Origin: Vulpes vulpes
Lineage: Eukaryota; Chordata; Mammalia; Carnivora; Canidae
DNA: 64,000 bases
Assembly: GCF_048418805.1 (NCBI RefSeq)
Contig: NC_132784.1
Span: 47,377,001 to 47,441,000, forward strand
Direction: 5' to 3'
In this document: piece after piece, positions 12,639 through 25,700 of the stretch
Layout of the letters: each line of letters begins with the position of its first letter
Position numbering within the stretch: position 1 is the first letter of the stretch
Position numbers and translations under genes: made by a program
Notes under the pieces: model-generated
The model's database searches: none
Seen by the model: only the letters and a program-made list of their open reading frames with translations
Told to the model about the DNA's origin: nothing

Positions 12639-12758
12639 GGACCTCAGTGGTACAAGTGACAGCGACGGATGCTGACGATCCCACATATGGCAACAGTGCC
12701 CGAGTGGTCTACAGCATTCTGCAAGGACAGCCGTACTTCTCAGTGGAACCAAAGACAG
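12639..12758 (+). CDS. CDH7: CDH7 exon: EC2, first part
   Basis: 120 nt, phase 1 to phase 1. It begins GG ACC TCA (completing Gly, then Thr-Ser) after acceptor CATGTAG and ends before donor GTAAAC. It codes visible residues 99-138 of EC2: TSVVQVTATDADDP, with the calcium-ligand DADDP, then YGNSARVVYSILQGQPYF, which is highly conserved among type II cadherins. The acceptor has a poor pyrimidine tract (purines and TTGGATTGG stretches just upstream). Because both ends are in phase 1, leaving this exon out would remove exactly 40 residues without a frameshift. The gene context is fixed by the same-strand exons on both sides. Confidence 0.94.
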
Positions 12759-15700
12759 GTAAACACTGAATTGACTCTTCTTATAATGTCATCATTTATA
12801 CCTTGGCACAGAATTGATATTAGTTATTTTTATTCAATATAGTTGGCACTGAAAACAAACACTACATTACTATTGTGCTTCTCTCAATATGTGTACTGTG
12901 CTATTAAACAGCATATTATTTATAGAAACATTAGCAACTTCTAAGAATATTTTATTACAATTATCAGTATTTCTACCAAAATTAAAGTATGATATACTAA
13001 TAAAGTATTTCAGCTGCTTTTTCCTAATTACATAAGAAAATGTTATTATTTATGTCAAGGTTTATTTTCGCTTTGCTTTCTTTAACTAATTCACGTAGGA
13101 ATCATATATAGTTAAGTGTAAATCTCAAGCCAACCCCCCCGCCCCCGCCATACAGTAGAATAGGTAGGAGGTTCAGCTTATCCTGCCAGAGTCTGTTACA
13201 TTTAAACTAATTTTCCTGAGTAAACCAATTAGGATGATGATCTGCTAAATAAAAAACTAAATTAAGTGATTTTTTTTTAATTTTAGAAGAAAAAACATAT
13301 TTTTATGAGTTGTAAGGCTTTCTGGATAGAATATGCATTTGGTTGGCTAGATGTTCTGTTTTACTTTTAAGCTGAAAGAGTTTACATTAAGTAAGACTAT
13401 AATTTGGAACACTGTCGTCTTGGTTATAAAATAACATTATTCTGCTTTTCTGGCTCTCTGTGGAGGGAAGAGAGGTGAGTGTGAAGATGGGTGGCCTATG
13501 TCACTGATTTTCTTCACCACCATGAAATCCAAAATTTCTCCATATTGTAACAATTTTGTCTTTGTCATGAAGAAAAGTATTCTTCAAACAGCCAAGTTCA
13601 TGATTATTGGATAGTGCCTGGGACCTTAAATTATTATTTTAATGGTACTTATACTGTTTTCCATATTTATAAATGGTAATATTCATTTCAAATCACTGTG
13701 GAGGATAAATATTTTAAATGTCTTTTGAGAATGGTGGTTGTAATATGCATGAACAGAAAAATAAATTCAAACCTAGCTCACCATTAGAATTTTTACAGAA
13801 ACTACTTTGCATATTATATGTTAAAGTCAGGGTAGAGTCTGGAAGCCACCTGGAAAGTCTAACAGAGAAGAAACAGTTCTGATTAAGCAAGTCTTGAAGG
13901 AGAAGTAAACAAAAGTATTTGATTTATGATATGAATCCTATGAATGTAGAACTTGTGGTTGATTTAATGATAGATCTGAGAAGCCTAAATTCAAACACCC
14001 ACCCATTCCCTTATATATCTACTTTCTAAGCCTCCAAAGACATTGACAAGTTTCTGACAATTTGCTCACAAATTATACATTCCTGCATTATATAACCTGT
14101 CCAGAAATAGCATGTACTAATCCCTAGGGTTAAATATTTTGCTGGTACTAATGATTGGCATGTGATTTTAGCTTTGTGGCAAGACGATAGTCTTTATTTA
14201 AGTCCTGTGGAGTTATGGCCTCTTATTGAGCAAGTGGACAATAGTCTATGTCATAGGATCACATTATTAGTATTTCAAATTAATTCTAATTTCAGAATCT
14301 CAAGGATTGTCTATTGTAGGAGATGAATTGGTTAGTTTTATTTTGTTTTGTTTAGAGCTTTTCATACTATAATCATGGTAATCATTGGGACTTCTCTTTC
14401 TAGAGTCATTAGTGCAGAGTTATCCTGAGAATTTTTGTCCTCTGCTAATTTTTAATATGGATAGTGTGTTATTGCAAAGAAAATGTATTTTTTTCACAAA
14501 AATGGAAAGCTTTCAATCCTTAGGGGCATGGAGATGTGTAAATCAAGTTTGACTTATTCTTCATACTTGGTGTCAGCCTGACTTTTATCTGTGTGAGAAA
14601 TACATGAATTTCTGAATCTTTAAATCTAAGAGTTTTTGAGAAGAAAGTAAAATTTTTGATAGGAAAAGTACTGAAAATATGCTAAACCAAGATTTTGTAA
14701 AAATAGGCACAGGGAATCACTGTTAGGTACATTTCTATAAGGTTAACTTATGATTTCTTTTTTCTTAATGTTAATAATACCCATTACCATTTATTAATCA
14801 CACATCATGAACCTAACATGGCTAAAACCTCCAATCACATATTACACCTATGGCACCACTCACAGCCCAAAAGACCATAGGATAAGTGTATTTTCTATTT
14901 TCATTTCTCCATCCATAAAATAAGAATGTGAGTAGCTACAAAATCCAATGCTAACAACTTGTTAATAAGCAAACAGAATGGCACTAGAAGCAGGATAAGG
15001 CAACATTAAAAGAGCTGCAAAGCTTCACACCACCTATCTCCATAATGACTACAAACTGTTGGGAGACTTATGGATATTCTAAGGTGTTCATCTACTCTGT
15101 AACCTGCAAAGAAGTAGATCCTTGTTTCAGTATTTGATATATGGCAGGACTGGCCAGATAATTTGCAGTTCAAAATGGAAATGCAGACCGTCTCTTCTAA
15201 AATTAATAGGATTGCAAGATACTATCAACAGGGCAAGAAACAAAGCATGGCACCTGTGTGCCTGCACAGGTCACATGGTCATGAAGCTGGTCCTGAAAAA
15301 TGGATTGAATGATAAACACCTCTTGTCATTTAGAGTTCCTTCTTAAACATTAAGAGGTGTGACTACACAATACCTGCATCATATATTACATAACCACTTG
15401 TTACATCATAATTTTATATAAGTAATATCTCATAACAAAGCCCCCTCCCAAATATGCCCTTCAAATGCATTCCATTCTGTGGAGGAGGACCCTCACTCCT
15501 GTTGGGCTTGCTGGCTGAAGATGTCCTCTCACAGATTACAAGAGTCCTTTCTTCAGGGATACTTTATTTGATGCCAACTCTGAAATTGTTTAGAGTTCCA
15601 GAAGCTTCCATGTTTGCTATTATTGGTTCTTCTCTGACTTTTTATGGTTCTGTTTTTTGTTTCACTTACAGGAAAACAGACCAAATATAAATAAGACATA

Positions 15701-15913
15701 GGCGTGAAATTTAGAAAGAAATATAAACTAATAGGAAAAGAGTCACTATGTACATCTATATGTTTCAAATGCACACGACACGAAGCCCTGTAGCCCTGTG
15801 TTACATAGGTCACGTGGTTGCGTGGACATCTGAGACCAGTTCAAGACCTGAGTGATTGTTTGGTTCCCTAAACAGGGGTGGATTTCAGGACAAGCTCTTA
15901 TCTGTTACATTTA

Positions 15914-15964
<51 letters not shown>

Positions 15965-15979
15965 GTATATATATGTATA

Positions 15980-16010
<31 letters not shown>

Positions 16011-19000
16011 ATTCTTCAGAAGTTTCATGGTAAAAGAATATGCTTAAAAAAAATCAGTGGCTGTTAGGAAATTAAAGAATCATCTGAAAATGTATTCCCA
16101 GACTAAATACCAGAGAGTTGTTGAGCAATAGTGATAATAAATTTATGTTTAAAGTGCACAGCACTTTTTTGTGACTGGGTATTATAAATAATGGAAAGTT
16201 CTAGGTTACTGTGTCAGATGACATAATCTATTAAAAATTATCATTCAGGAATTTTAAAATCTGAGCTAATCTCCTTTCTAAGGACCTACAGGATATATTC
16301 TTCTCATCGTAAGTGGCTTAAAATGACTGATATTGAAATTAAATAATGTTGTTGTCTTCCATGAAAATCTCACAGACCTGTAGGGTCCTGGCTAAACAAG
16401 ACTGGCCTTTACTATGTTAGAGATGTAGCATTAGCAATTTGCTATATTTCTTTATAATATATAGCAAAGTGCAAATCAGATCCAGTGCATGAGAACTCTT
16501 TTCCAAATGTAGACAGTTTTACTTAAAAGTAAAGAGCTAGCAAAAGTCATGGAACTGGAAATCTATTATTTTTGAATGTCCTTATTTAAATTCATTTCTC
16601 TCCCAATTCTATTCTTGTCAAAAATATGTTTAATAGTTGAGATATTTGGAAATTACCTTTGCCACCTGGTTACTTTGCAAACTTTGTGATGACTTTTACT
16701 TTGGAAAAGTGCTATTTATAAGATCACTTGTAAAGAAACAATTAGAGGTGTGAAAAATAAGTAACTTTGACTACCAGACTTCTTTCTTAATAATGTTGTA
16801 TTTCCTTACAAAAATAATGCCACCAAGCAAAACCATGAGAGGATGAGGCTGCAGTGTTTTCCTTGCTGATTAGTTGAGATAGTAAGGCTCTCTCCATCAA
16901 AATAAAGGTATAAGGATGAAAGCTCACTTGTACCTCTTGATATTGGAAGGAAAAATGAGATGCACAGATATTAAAAATAAAGAACCTGAACAAATAGGAA
17001 ATGATTCTAAAGAAAACTCATTAATATTTTGTCATTTAATGATAGTGATCAAAAGAGCCAATCCTCAATATATTTTTAAAAAGAAGTTACAAATAAAGGA
17101 TTATTAACATCAGAAACAAAAGAAAGGAAAAAGATGGAGAGATGTAAGTCCCAGAATTCTTACATAAGACTGTTTATGCTCAGTAACATTAATACTGAGA
17201 TCAGCACTCATTGTATTATACAGTTAACAGAAGTATTGAACAAATGTGAAATACACAGAGTCGTTATGACAGTAAGAATATGTATTAGACACTAATCAAT
17301 CAAAGCAGATTAGTATGTGACTATTTCTTACAATTTTCATGTTGCCTTGATATTTCACATACTAACTATAAGCAGTGGGTAGATCACCTAAAGAATTCAG
17401 TGAGGAACTTTAACTGAGCCTGTGTTACTGTGCTTATATCAACACTGCCCGATAAGAAAGAGTAGTCAGTATTTTAAAACAAAAAAATTTGAGTAGTCCT
17501 AAATCAAAAAGGTATAACTTAAATACTTAAAATACTGATGTGTCGTTGATCTGGGTATGTGTGTGGGTGTGTTTGTGTTTGATAGTTAGTGCTCAGACTA
17601 AACAAAAATATGGTTACTTAAGACAGTATGAGTGTTGTTTAACTTGGAATCTTGGGAACTAATAACAAATTGCTTAAATTTTTCCTATGCTCTTGAAAGG
17701 CTTTTCTCATCTGTTTCCCACCCCTAGAATAGTTACCAAACTGTAGAGTATTATGAAGTTTAGGGCAGGCCTCGTATAATTTCTCCTAGGCTTATACTTG
17801 ATATAACATACACTGTAAATAAAATATAGCACATATTATATGCAACATATAGCACACCTTTATTACATGTGTACATTGAATAATCATCCTTTAAATGATT
17901 TAAATTGGCAGCTTTAAAAGATTATAAATTTGGAGGATATGACATTTTTGTGCTAAACATGAGGGAAAAAATAAATATGAAGAAAGAATGAACCTTCATC
18001 CTAATTTAAACAATTTTTTTGCAATTGTTTTATCCCCAAAGAGCCATCTTTTATCAAGCAACTTGGTTTTGCTACTGAGAAGTCCATGATATTAGAGTTT
18101 CTCTTCCTCAGGTCTAAACTTGACTTCCCCATAAAAAGTAGAATCTGTTTAATAAAATAGATTAGATATCTTTCCAGCTCTGGTCTTAGGTGGACAGATA
18201 AGACAGTCTTTGTTGGAAAAGATGAAATTGCAAGAAATAATTAAGTAGAATTCTGAACCTATATTTAATTAGTAAAGATGACCTCATATTGCTAGTTCCA
18301 AGGCTTATATTGATCAATATTAAATACATTTTTATTTGATATCACCTCTATGTACTTACACTAAGTGTAATAGGTATATATATATATCATTTTATGTATT
18401 TACATATAACATTAAATTAAATTTCATCCCATAATTAAATATTATTGCCTAATATACTTAGGCAGTAATTAAATAATTATACAACAACTAATTCACTGCT
18501 CCACAATTATTCTGTCAAGTTTCCCCATTGAGCAAAATGGAACTCTCAAATCTATTTCTCATACACTGAAGCCCTAAGAGTGATCAATATTCAGTGCAAT
18601 TGATTAGAAACAAACAACAAAACACATGAATGCTTTCAGTGTTCCTGATTTATATTAACATAGTCGTTCTCATCCTTAATACTTTTTCTCAGATCTTTCC
18701 ATACGGCTTGAGATCACCCTACATCATAACCACATCCACAAACATAGCCATAGTTTGGAATGGTATTTTTCTTATTAAACATAAATCACTCCTATTTTTT
18801 TCTTTGTGGACTGTTTCAGCCATTTTGCCCAAAAAGAGGTAGTAGGAACCATAACTGAAAGGTTATAGTGATATCAGATCACCTGGGAGTTAAGTTGTTG
18901 GAGAGGGTGAAAGAGAAGGAGAGTTCCATTGTCATATACCTGACAGGTGACTGCGCATTATTCTAGGTGAGGAGTTCATGTTATTTATTTGTAAGTTGAT

Positions 19001-19271
19001 ACTTCCAAACCGTATTTTCATAAAACCGAAAGATAATCCTCTCTATCCAATATTGAGAAGCCCTGCTTTTCCATATTACAGTATTTTATGTGTTTTGTAA
19101 TCACATATGCGATTATTATGTCCCTTTGGTCTTGAATAGGCTTTAAGACTATTTAAAATAAAACAATAAATGGCAGGAACTCAGGAGTGACTTGCTACCT
19201 GTATCAGTGTTCTTCGATAGTATAAATGCAATGATTCATGATGCGTTTTACTGGGATTTGAAATTTTACAG
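12759..19271 (+). other. CDH7: CDH7 intron (6.5 kb)
   Basis: Donor GTAAAC at 12759, acceptor ACAG ending at 19271. The sequence is AT-rich. Visible structure is limited to a C-rich tract at 13134-13148 (C7-G-C5, a possible G-quadruplex on the minus strand) and a long TA/TG microsatellite at 15917-16008. No SINE or LINE-1 segment was recognised. Open frames such as the one near 15454-15690 have no recognisable domain, start context or splice partners. Confidence 0.85.
15917..16008. repeat. TA/TG compound microsatellite
   Basis: About 22 TA units, a TTTAG interruption, ATATATATGTATATG, about seven TG units, then more TA. Being AT-rich and self-complementary, it can form cruciforms and probably varies in length. 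Confidence 0.95.
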
Positions 19272-19439
19272 GAGTCATCAAGACCGCCCTTCCAAACATG
19301 GATAGAGAGGCTAAAGACCAGTATTTGCTTGTTATTCAGGCAAAGGATATGGTTGGTCAAAATGGAGGACTCTCAGGAACCACGTCAGTCACGGTGACCC
19401 TAACTGATGTCAATGATAACCCACCTCGCTTTCCTCGAA
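19272..19439 (+). CDS. CDH7: CDH7 exon: EC2, second part, and EC2/EC3 linker
   Basis: 168 nt, phase 1 to phase 1, between acceptor AAATTTTACAG and donor GTAAGC. It completes a split Gly codon and codes visible residues 139-194: VIKTALPNMDREAKDQY (MDRE is the EC2 calcium motif), VIQAKDMVGQNGGLSGTT, then VTLTDVNDNPPRFPR. DVNDNPP is the EC2/EC3 calcium-binding linker. The final base A combines with GG of the next exon to give Arg. The VGQN residues after AKDM fit CDH7; other type II cadherins usually have GGQ there. This exon is also symmetric, so skipping it would delete 56 residues in frame. Confidence 0.94.
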
Positions 19440-22075
19440 GTAAGCTGTTTTGTTAAATGCTGCAAGTTCCTCACTTTCATTGCCAACCTCTAGAACTGTC
19501 TTTTGAAAGGAAAATTTTCCAAATATTTCTCAAACAAGTGATTATCTTACTACATTTTCCCATAGTTTTGTTTTATTGGGGGAATGGTTTTAATTCAGAA
19601 ATGTAGAATAGTAAGGGTATTGAAAGTGAAAAGAGGCAGTCCTGTCTTTGTATTACTTCTGTCTTCAATATAATATGGTTTTTCTTTGGTTCTCACTTTT
19701 AATACCAGTTATTAAGTTTATTTATATATTCATCTTTTCATTCTAAGATGTTCTTTGTAAGTAAGGTTTTTTGCCAATTATAACATTCAGATGCATATCA
19801 TGTATTCTGTACACTAAAAGTGTTGATTTATTTTTTTTAAGATTTTATTTATTTATGTGAGAGAGAGAGTGAAAGAGCACAAGCAGAGGGAAAGGCAGAG
19901 GGAGAGGAAGAAGCAGCCTCCCCACCTAGCAGAGAGCCCCAAGCAGGGTTGTATCCTAGGACCCTAGGATCATGATATGAGCAGAAGGCAGACACAACCA
20001 ACTGAGCCACCTAGGTGCCCCTAAAAGTATTGATTTGATTTGTTTTTAAAGATAAAAATAGAAGAGCGCTAAACTTTTTTTCATTTTATATTCCACACTT
20101 TTTTTTTTACTGCTTCATGCACATTAAACATTCCTTTAGCAGTTTTACCGTCTCTTTCTTGTGCAAACATTCACTGTTTCAAAAGAAGTCAATTCAAAGA
20201 ACCAGAAAACCACATGCCCTCAATTTAGTTTCTGTGACCAAAATGGCTTTTGACTTAGATGAGAAAAGGGGAAAATAATCCTAGGTAGAAATGTCTTGAT
20301 TATAGAAAAGCATTTCATCTCACTCTCTTTCAGGTTTTTTTCTTTCTTCTTTATAAGTGTATGTAGTATTTCTTTATAGCGCTTAGGGAAATAAGGAAAT
20401 TGTATAGACTCTGATGTCTCTAAAACATTTGTTCAATAGTCATGAGTAATTAAACTCCATTACAAAAACAGATCTTGGAAGTGAACAATGTCAAGGAAGC
20501 TTTCTCTGCAAATATGAAAGTCACTGTATTTTCCTGCAAATACTTCGTCTTTGGATGTTTCATTTTTATTTTACATATTTTTAATATGCAATATTTTATA
20601 ATAGTTCTACTACAGACATTGTAATACCTCCTAACAAAATAAAGTGTGAAATTACTCTAAGTTTAGCATTCATAAAAAAATGAACTTATCCTTAATTGTG
20701 CTCTTGATAGCTTATGATGGGAGAGGAGAGGAAGGTTGTAGAAGAAGCAAAGCAATGATGTAATGATATTGGGCTCATAATAAAATTAACTATTTTTCTT
20801 TAAAACTAGAGTGATAAGAGTTGATACTTAGAATTTTTGTTATTTCAGTTGTCATGATTTGCTAAGGTATAGGACAGGTTTTCTAGCTTATTAGATACTC
20901 TCATACTTATTAAAGTGAGGGAAGCCAAGGATATGTCATGAGGTTTTTCATTTTTACTGGATTTCTCTTTATCATGTGTAGTTAATATTCTATCCTTAAA
21001 GTTTCTGGAGTTTACTAAGGATGCTTCTGGATGTCTGAAAAGGGTCACTCAAAAGTCATCAGCATATCTTGTCTTTTTTTTTTTTAGTCAGTGACTGTTC
21101 ACAAAATTTAGAAAATTGCTAATAATAATAATTCTGAGCTGAAAATGTGGTCCTTTCATATGGATACATTTTCCTTCTTCTGCTCCTTCAAAGGGAATCT
21201 TTTCTTTTCACAAAGAAGTGAAAAGACACTGCATTTAACAACCAGAAGGGAATGGAATAGGTGGAGGAAGCAGGAAAAAACAGATGATTAGAGAAAAATG
21301 ATTCTGAGGAGTTTCCTTGTTTCGAAGGGATGATTCATGGTCATCTGCTTTCCAAGGCTTTTTTTTTTTTTTTCTTGCAGGATGGTGAAGAGAAATTTTT
21401 ACAAAAGAAAGTTAAAAAGCTTCTCTTTCTATTTTCCTTTTCTTTCCTTCTGTTCAAACAGTATTGCCTCTGCTCTTGGGCTGTTGTCCCAGATCAGTTC
21501 TACATACAACCCACAGAGATAACTCCTATTCCTGATAAATTTATGAGCTCAAACAAGATAAATGTGGTCTTTCATCAACTCCCTTGTCCAGTTTTCTGAA
21601 ACTTTCTTAGTAAAAGACAGTTATGTAAATCCTAACAATAAGTAATCAGAACTGTTTAGTCTCATATTTGCCCATTTGAAGCCTAAGCTATACTGTTTTT
21701 GGTTTTTTAATATTTATATTAATTATATTTTAATTATTTGGATTTAATGGTTATATGTTAATCTCATGTATAATTAGTTTAAATTTATTTTAATATTAAA
21801 AATAGCTTATTTCTCACCATGACATACAGGAACGGAGGCTCTTATCATGTTTTCTTCAGGGTGTTTCTGTTGTCACATGTTAATTATTATTAGATAATTG
21901 CCAAGAAATTTCTTGAGTCTATATGAAACTTGTCATTTATCTCCTATTGCTATAGCATCTTTTTTAGTAAAATATAAAAAGACATTAAGCGGAGGTGATG
22001 CAAACCACCAAATAGTTAAGTATTTAATGGTTAGCTTTCATGTAGTTTGTTCATTTCTTCTTGTGAATTTCACAG
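19440..22075 (+). other. CDH7: CDH7 intron (2.6 kb)
   Basis: Donor GTAAGC at 19440, acceptor CACAG ending at 22075. It contains an old antisense SINE at 19830-20020 with target-site duplications. The rest is AT-rich with short poly-T runs; nothing else recognised. Confidence 0.88.
19830..20020 (-). mobile_element. Old SINEC-type SINE, antisense
   Basis: T-rich stretch with AAGATTTTATTTATTTATG and GAGAGAGAG at the left, ending at GAGCCACCTAGGTGCCC at the right: the reverse complement of a carnivore SINE. Target-site duplications CTAAAAGTGTTGATTT (19814-19829) and CTAAAAGTATTGATTT (20021-20036) differ at one base. The body is clearly diverged from the young subfamily. Confidence 0.92.
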
Positions 22076-22263
22076 GGTCTTACCAGTATAACGTCCCAGA
22101 GTCATTGCCAGTGGCCTCCGTTGTGGCCAGAATCAAAGCGGCTGATGCTGATATAGGAGCTAATGCTGAAATGGAATACAAAATTGTGGATGGTGATGGA
22201 TTAGGGATTTTCAAGATTTCTGTTGACAAAGATACACAGGAAGGAATCATTACTATACAAAAG
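22076..22263 (+). CDS. CDH7: CDH7 exon: EC3, first part
   Basis: 188 nt, starting in phase 1 and ending at a codon boundary (AAG) before donor GTAATA. The acceptor is TGAATTTCACAG. It codes visible residues 195-257: SYQYNVPESLPVAS, then RIKAADADIGANAEMEY (DADIGAN is an EC3 calcium-site motif) and KIVDGDGLGIFKIS, ending QEGIITIQK. The upstream sequence happens to be open in the same frame for about 60 codons, but it lacks cadherin features and the AG at 22074-22075 is the proper junction. The next exon is 14.6 kb away, the largest gap among the visible exons. Confidence 0.94.
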
Positions 22264-22583
22264 GTAATATTTTCCTTATTTTTGTTTTCTTTGAAGATAG
22301 CACCAAACTACCACTAGTGCCACTAATGTGGCAAGGCCACATTTGCTTTGATGAAAGAATGTTTTAGTCAAAATAAATGACCATGTGGAGCTATTACTAC
22401 TTTAACTGTAAGACAAAAAGCTATGCATTTATTTTTAGGTGTCAGAATCATAGAAAATCTTGAATGACATTTGTAGTAATGCCCTAACTAGTCTACTCTG
22501 AGTAAAGCCATAGCCCTTATCTGTAGTTCTGTGACAGCAAGGCACACTGGCAGATGTACTGTTTTATTTTATTTATATATATG

Positions 22584-22705
22584 TTTTTTATTGGAGTTCG
22601 ATTTGCCAACATATAGTGTAACACCCAGTGCTCACCCCGTCAAGTGCCCCCCTCAGTGTCCATCACCCAGTCACTCCATGCCCCCGCCTGCCTCCCCAGA
22701 TAAAC
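22584..22705 (-). mobile_element. LINE-1 3'-end fragment (canid type), antisense
   Basis: TTTTTTATTGGAGTTCGATT followed by CCAACATATAGTGTAACACC and CAGTGCTCACCCCGTCAAGT resembles the 3' untranslated region of canid LINE-1 in reverse complement, with the remains of a poly-A tail as T/AT-rich sequence on the left. It is a severely 5'-truncated insertion about 320 bp after the exon at 22076-22263. Confidence 0.75.
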
Positions 22706-25700
22706 CGTTTTAAATGACTTATGTGGAGAGATGTGTTTCTTTGTTGACTCTTCCAGGAAACCCTAAAATCAACTACACATCTTTGTTAGCAACTAGACAA
22801 ACAGTCCATATATGAAAACAGTGCAAAGTTGGAAATAGAAACCAAAATGTTGAAAACTTACTACATTATCATTTATTCCCTTTCTAAGTTTATACTAGTT
22901 GAAGTGTTGGAAGAATTCATACAGAGCATGAAAAGTTGTAAAGCTTATCATAATCCCTTAAATATAAGTGCAAAGGAGATAGAAAATCACTATAATCCTA
23001 ACTGAAGACTCTGTCATGGTATATTTAAATTAGCTCATACTACTGATTAGATATGGGGGATAATGAGCTATTTATTCCCTCTGCTTTGTATAGACGTCTT
23101 TGACAAATGTTAAATTAAAAACAAAAGAATTATTGCAGAATATAGTCTTATTTTCTCAACTATTTGAAAATACTAAAATATAGGATATGTGAAAATCCCC
23201 ACCCCCTAAATAATGGAATTTTATGCCAGTCTGACAATCCAGGTGTATAACTTTGTAATTAACACTTCAATAATTAACACGTGTCAATAAAGAAAGTTAT
23301 ATTTTAATTGTTACAGGAAAACATATGTTTGATTTCAGGCCAATGGGCAAAACATTTCTGCAATTATTTCCAGTGGACAGCTGCTATTTTAGCTCAGCTG
23401 GTGACAATCTGTGTAAAAAAGTTTTAATAACTAGGATAGGCCAACTGTTGGCAAAATGTTTTGTTTTGTTGTCTAAAATAAAACGAATGCAATAAGGTAC
23501 AGTGCTGCTCAAAGATTTCAAAGAGTCAACTGAAATCAATCTGTTCATATTCTAGAATTTTAAAATATATATATTGATTTTTATTGAACATGTGCATTTC
23601 ATATATAAAGAAAGCACAAATTATTCAAACATGTACATTAAAAATATATATGATATATTTAATTCAGTGATTAAAAATTATCCTCAATTTCTGAATATTA
23701 CTTTTTAAAGTTTTAGGGAATTCATTGTTAATTCTGGCCACAGTCAAATAGCACACTTTTTTTTTTTAAGCTTAAAGCCTTGAAGTCATTTCTAGCTTCT
23801 CTTTTGCTCCCCCTTGATCCATAATAGCTCTTGGCTGTATGTTTTTTCTATTCTCCTTGGCATTATCTTAAGGATGGTTATCATTGCTCACTCTAAAACT
23901 GTTTTAATAGCTCTTGAGTTCACAACCTTTTTCTAGCTTCTCAGATCCACCCTTTCTTTAAATTGTTGTTCAAGATTCAAAAACACTTTATTAATCCAAC
24001 TAGGTTGAAAGCAATCTACCTTATACTAAGGGAAGAAGAGAGAGGGATACAAAAAATTGAAAGGAAGCAGTAAAATTATCATTAATGAGGTTATATACAT
24101 AGAAATTCCAAAAGAATTCACAAGGATTATTAAAATTAACAAGAATTTTCAATCATGATAGTAGCTACAAAAGTAAGTTAAGCTTCACGATAGCTCATAA
24201 AACTGCTCTATGAACTTTCATCTTCAATCTAAGGACAGCGGCTTCATGAAAAGAATATCTATACTTGGCCCACTACCCCTAAAGTCTTCCATCTTAAAGC
24301 AGTGTAGTCTGCTAATCTCCTAAGGGCAGTCTTTAAACCTAAATCCAAGTGATATTCCATCATGAACCCAATAGGATCTTGAGTCTCTATTTCAGAAGAG
24401 TGTTTTTGCTTAACATTAAAAAAAGATTAATTAGCCTCTTTAGAGTGGTTTTATTCAGAATGAAAGAGGTCTGTCCTTAAGATTTTCTGATTCCCTCTGT
24501 CAGAACTAACAACTGCATATGGTCCTCAAGGCAGTATTTTAATTTTCAAGTTTTTTTATTACGATTTCAGTGAAGGGGGGTTCTGGATTTCATTCCAGGT
24601 AAAATGCTACCAGAGGTTCCTCACAGCACGTGGAAATGTATATGAGCAAGTAGAGAATAGTAGAATCATCTATGAAATCCAGAATGGATTTCTGAACCTG
24701 AGTCACAGAGCATTCTTACTAAAACCAAGAAATTCTAAAGAAAACCAAATGAAGCATTCTCCCATTGTTCTTAGAATAGTTTTAAATTTTCATTTAGATA
24801 AACAATAGAATGGACAGTCCATAAAAAGGATCCATTTTTTGATGGGTTTTCTAGTCTCTCCAAACTATTGGAAAACATTTACAACCAGGCACTGCTAGGA
24901 TGTTGATATATGTATTTGTTCTTATGATTGTGAATGTCTCTAAATATTATTTCACATTGGGATAACTGAGTTTCACTTTTTGTTTATATAGATATTTCTT
25001 TTGGAAATAGGTTATTTTGTACCTGTGGACCATGCTTGACTATCACGTGAATTTATTTTCTCTCTGTAGTATAATAAAACTTTAGTTCATTGCTTTGTCA
25101 GAAACAATGCGCTGTCATGGTTATAATGAGATTTATTCCAGTTTGAGCAAATTGTTATCATATTTGGAAACATTTACATGTCATGCTTTGCATTAAGTGA
25201 ACCTAAAAGCAGAGAGAGAACGAGAAAACAATCTCTTTAAAGATATGTTAGAAAGAGAAAAATAAGTACAGAATTGTGAAAGATTACCTTCACTTATGCT
25301 ATTATTGCTCCAATGTCTTATATAGAAAATGTTTATAAATATGCCCAAATAGCCAGAATCCCCAAGGCTAAAGGTTTTTGTAGGTATTTTCACAGAATTA
25401 TAAACATGATTGTATAGTTTAAATATTGTTTTAAATCATGATGATAATACAGTGTTTCACAGTTAAAGCAGAATACAAGCTGCTGCTTTGGCCATTTATG
25501 AATGATTTAATGATAACCCTTATACCCAGTTGCACAGGGCTTCCAAATTCACAAAGTGTAAACATAAATATTATCCCATGTGAGTGAAAACTGTCTTTCT
25601 TTCCACCTAGAGTTTTTTCTGCTTACATTTTTGCATCATAATTTACAATGTGGGAACTATAATTTCCTATTTTTCCTTTGAGATATGACGATCTTTCCTC

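Noticed and set aside
15454..15813. Overlapping open frames on both strands
   Set aside because: No recognisable domain, splice partners or repeat origin; both are within the range expected by chance for intron DNA.
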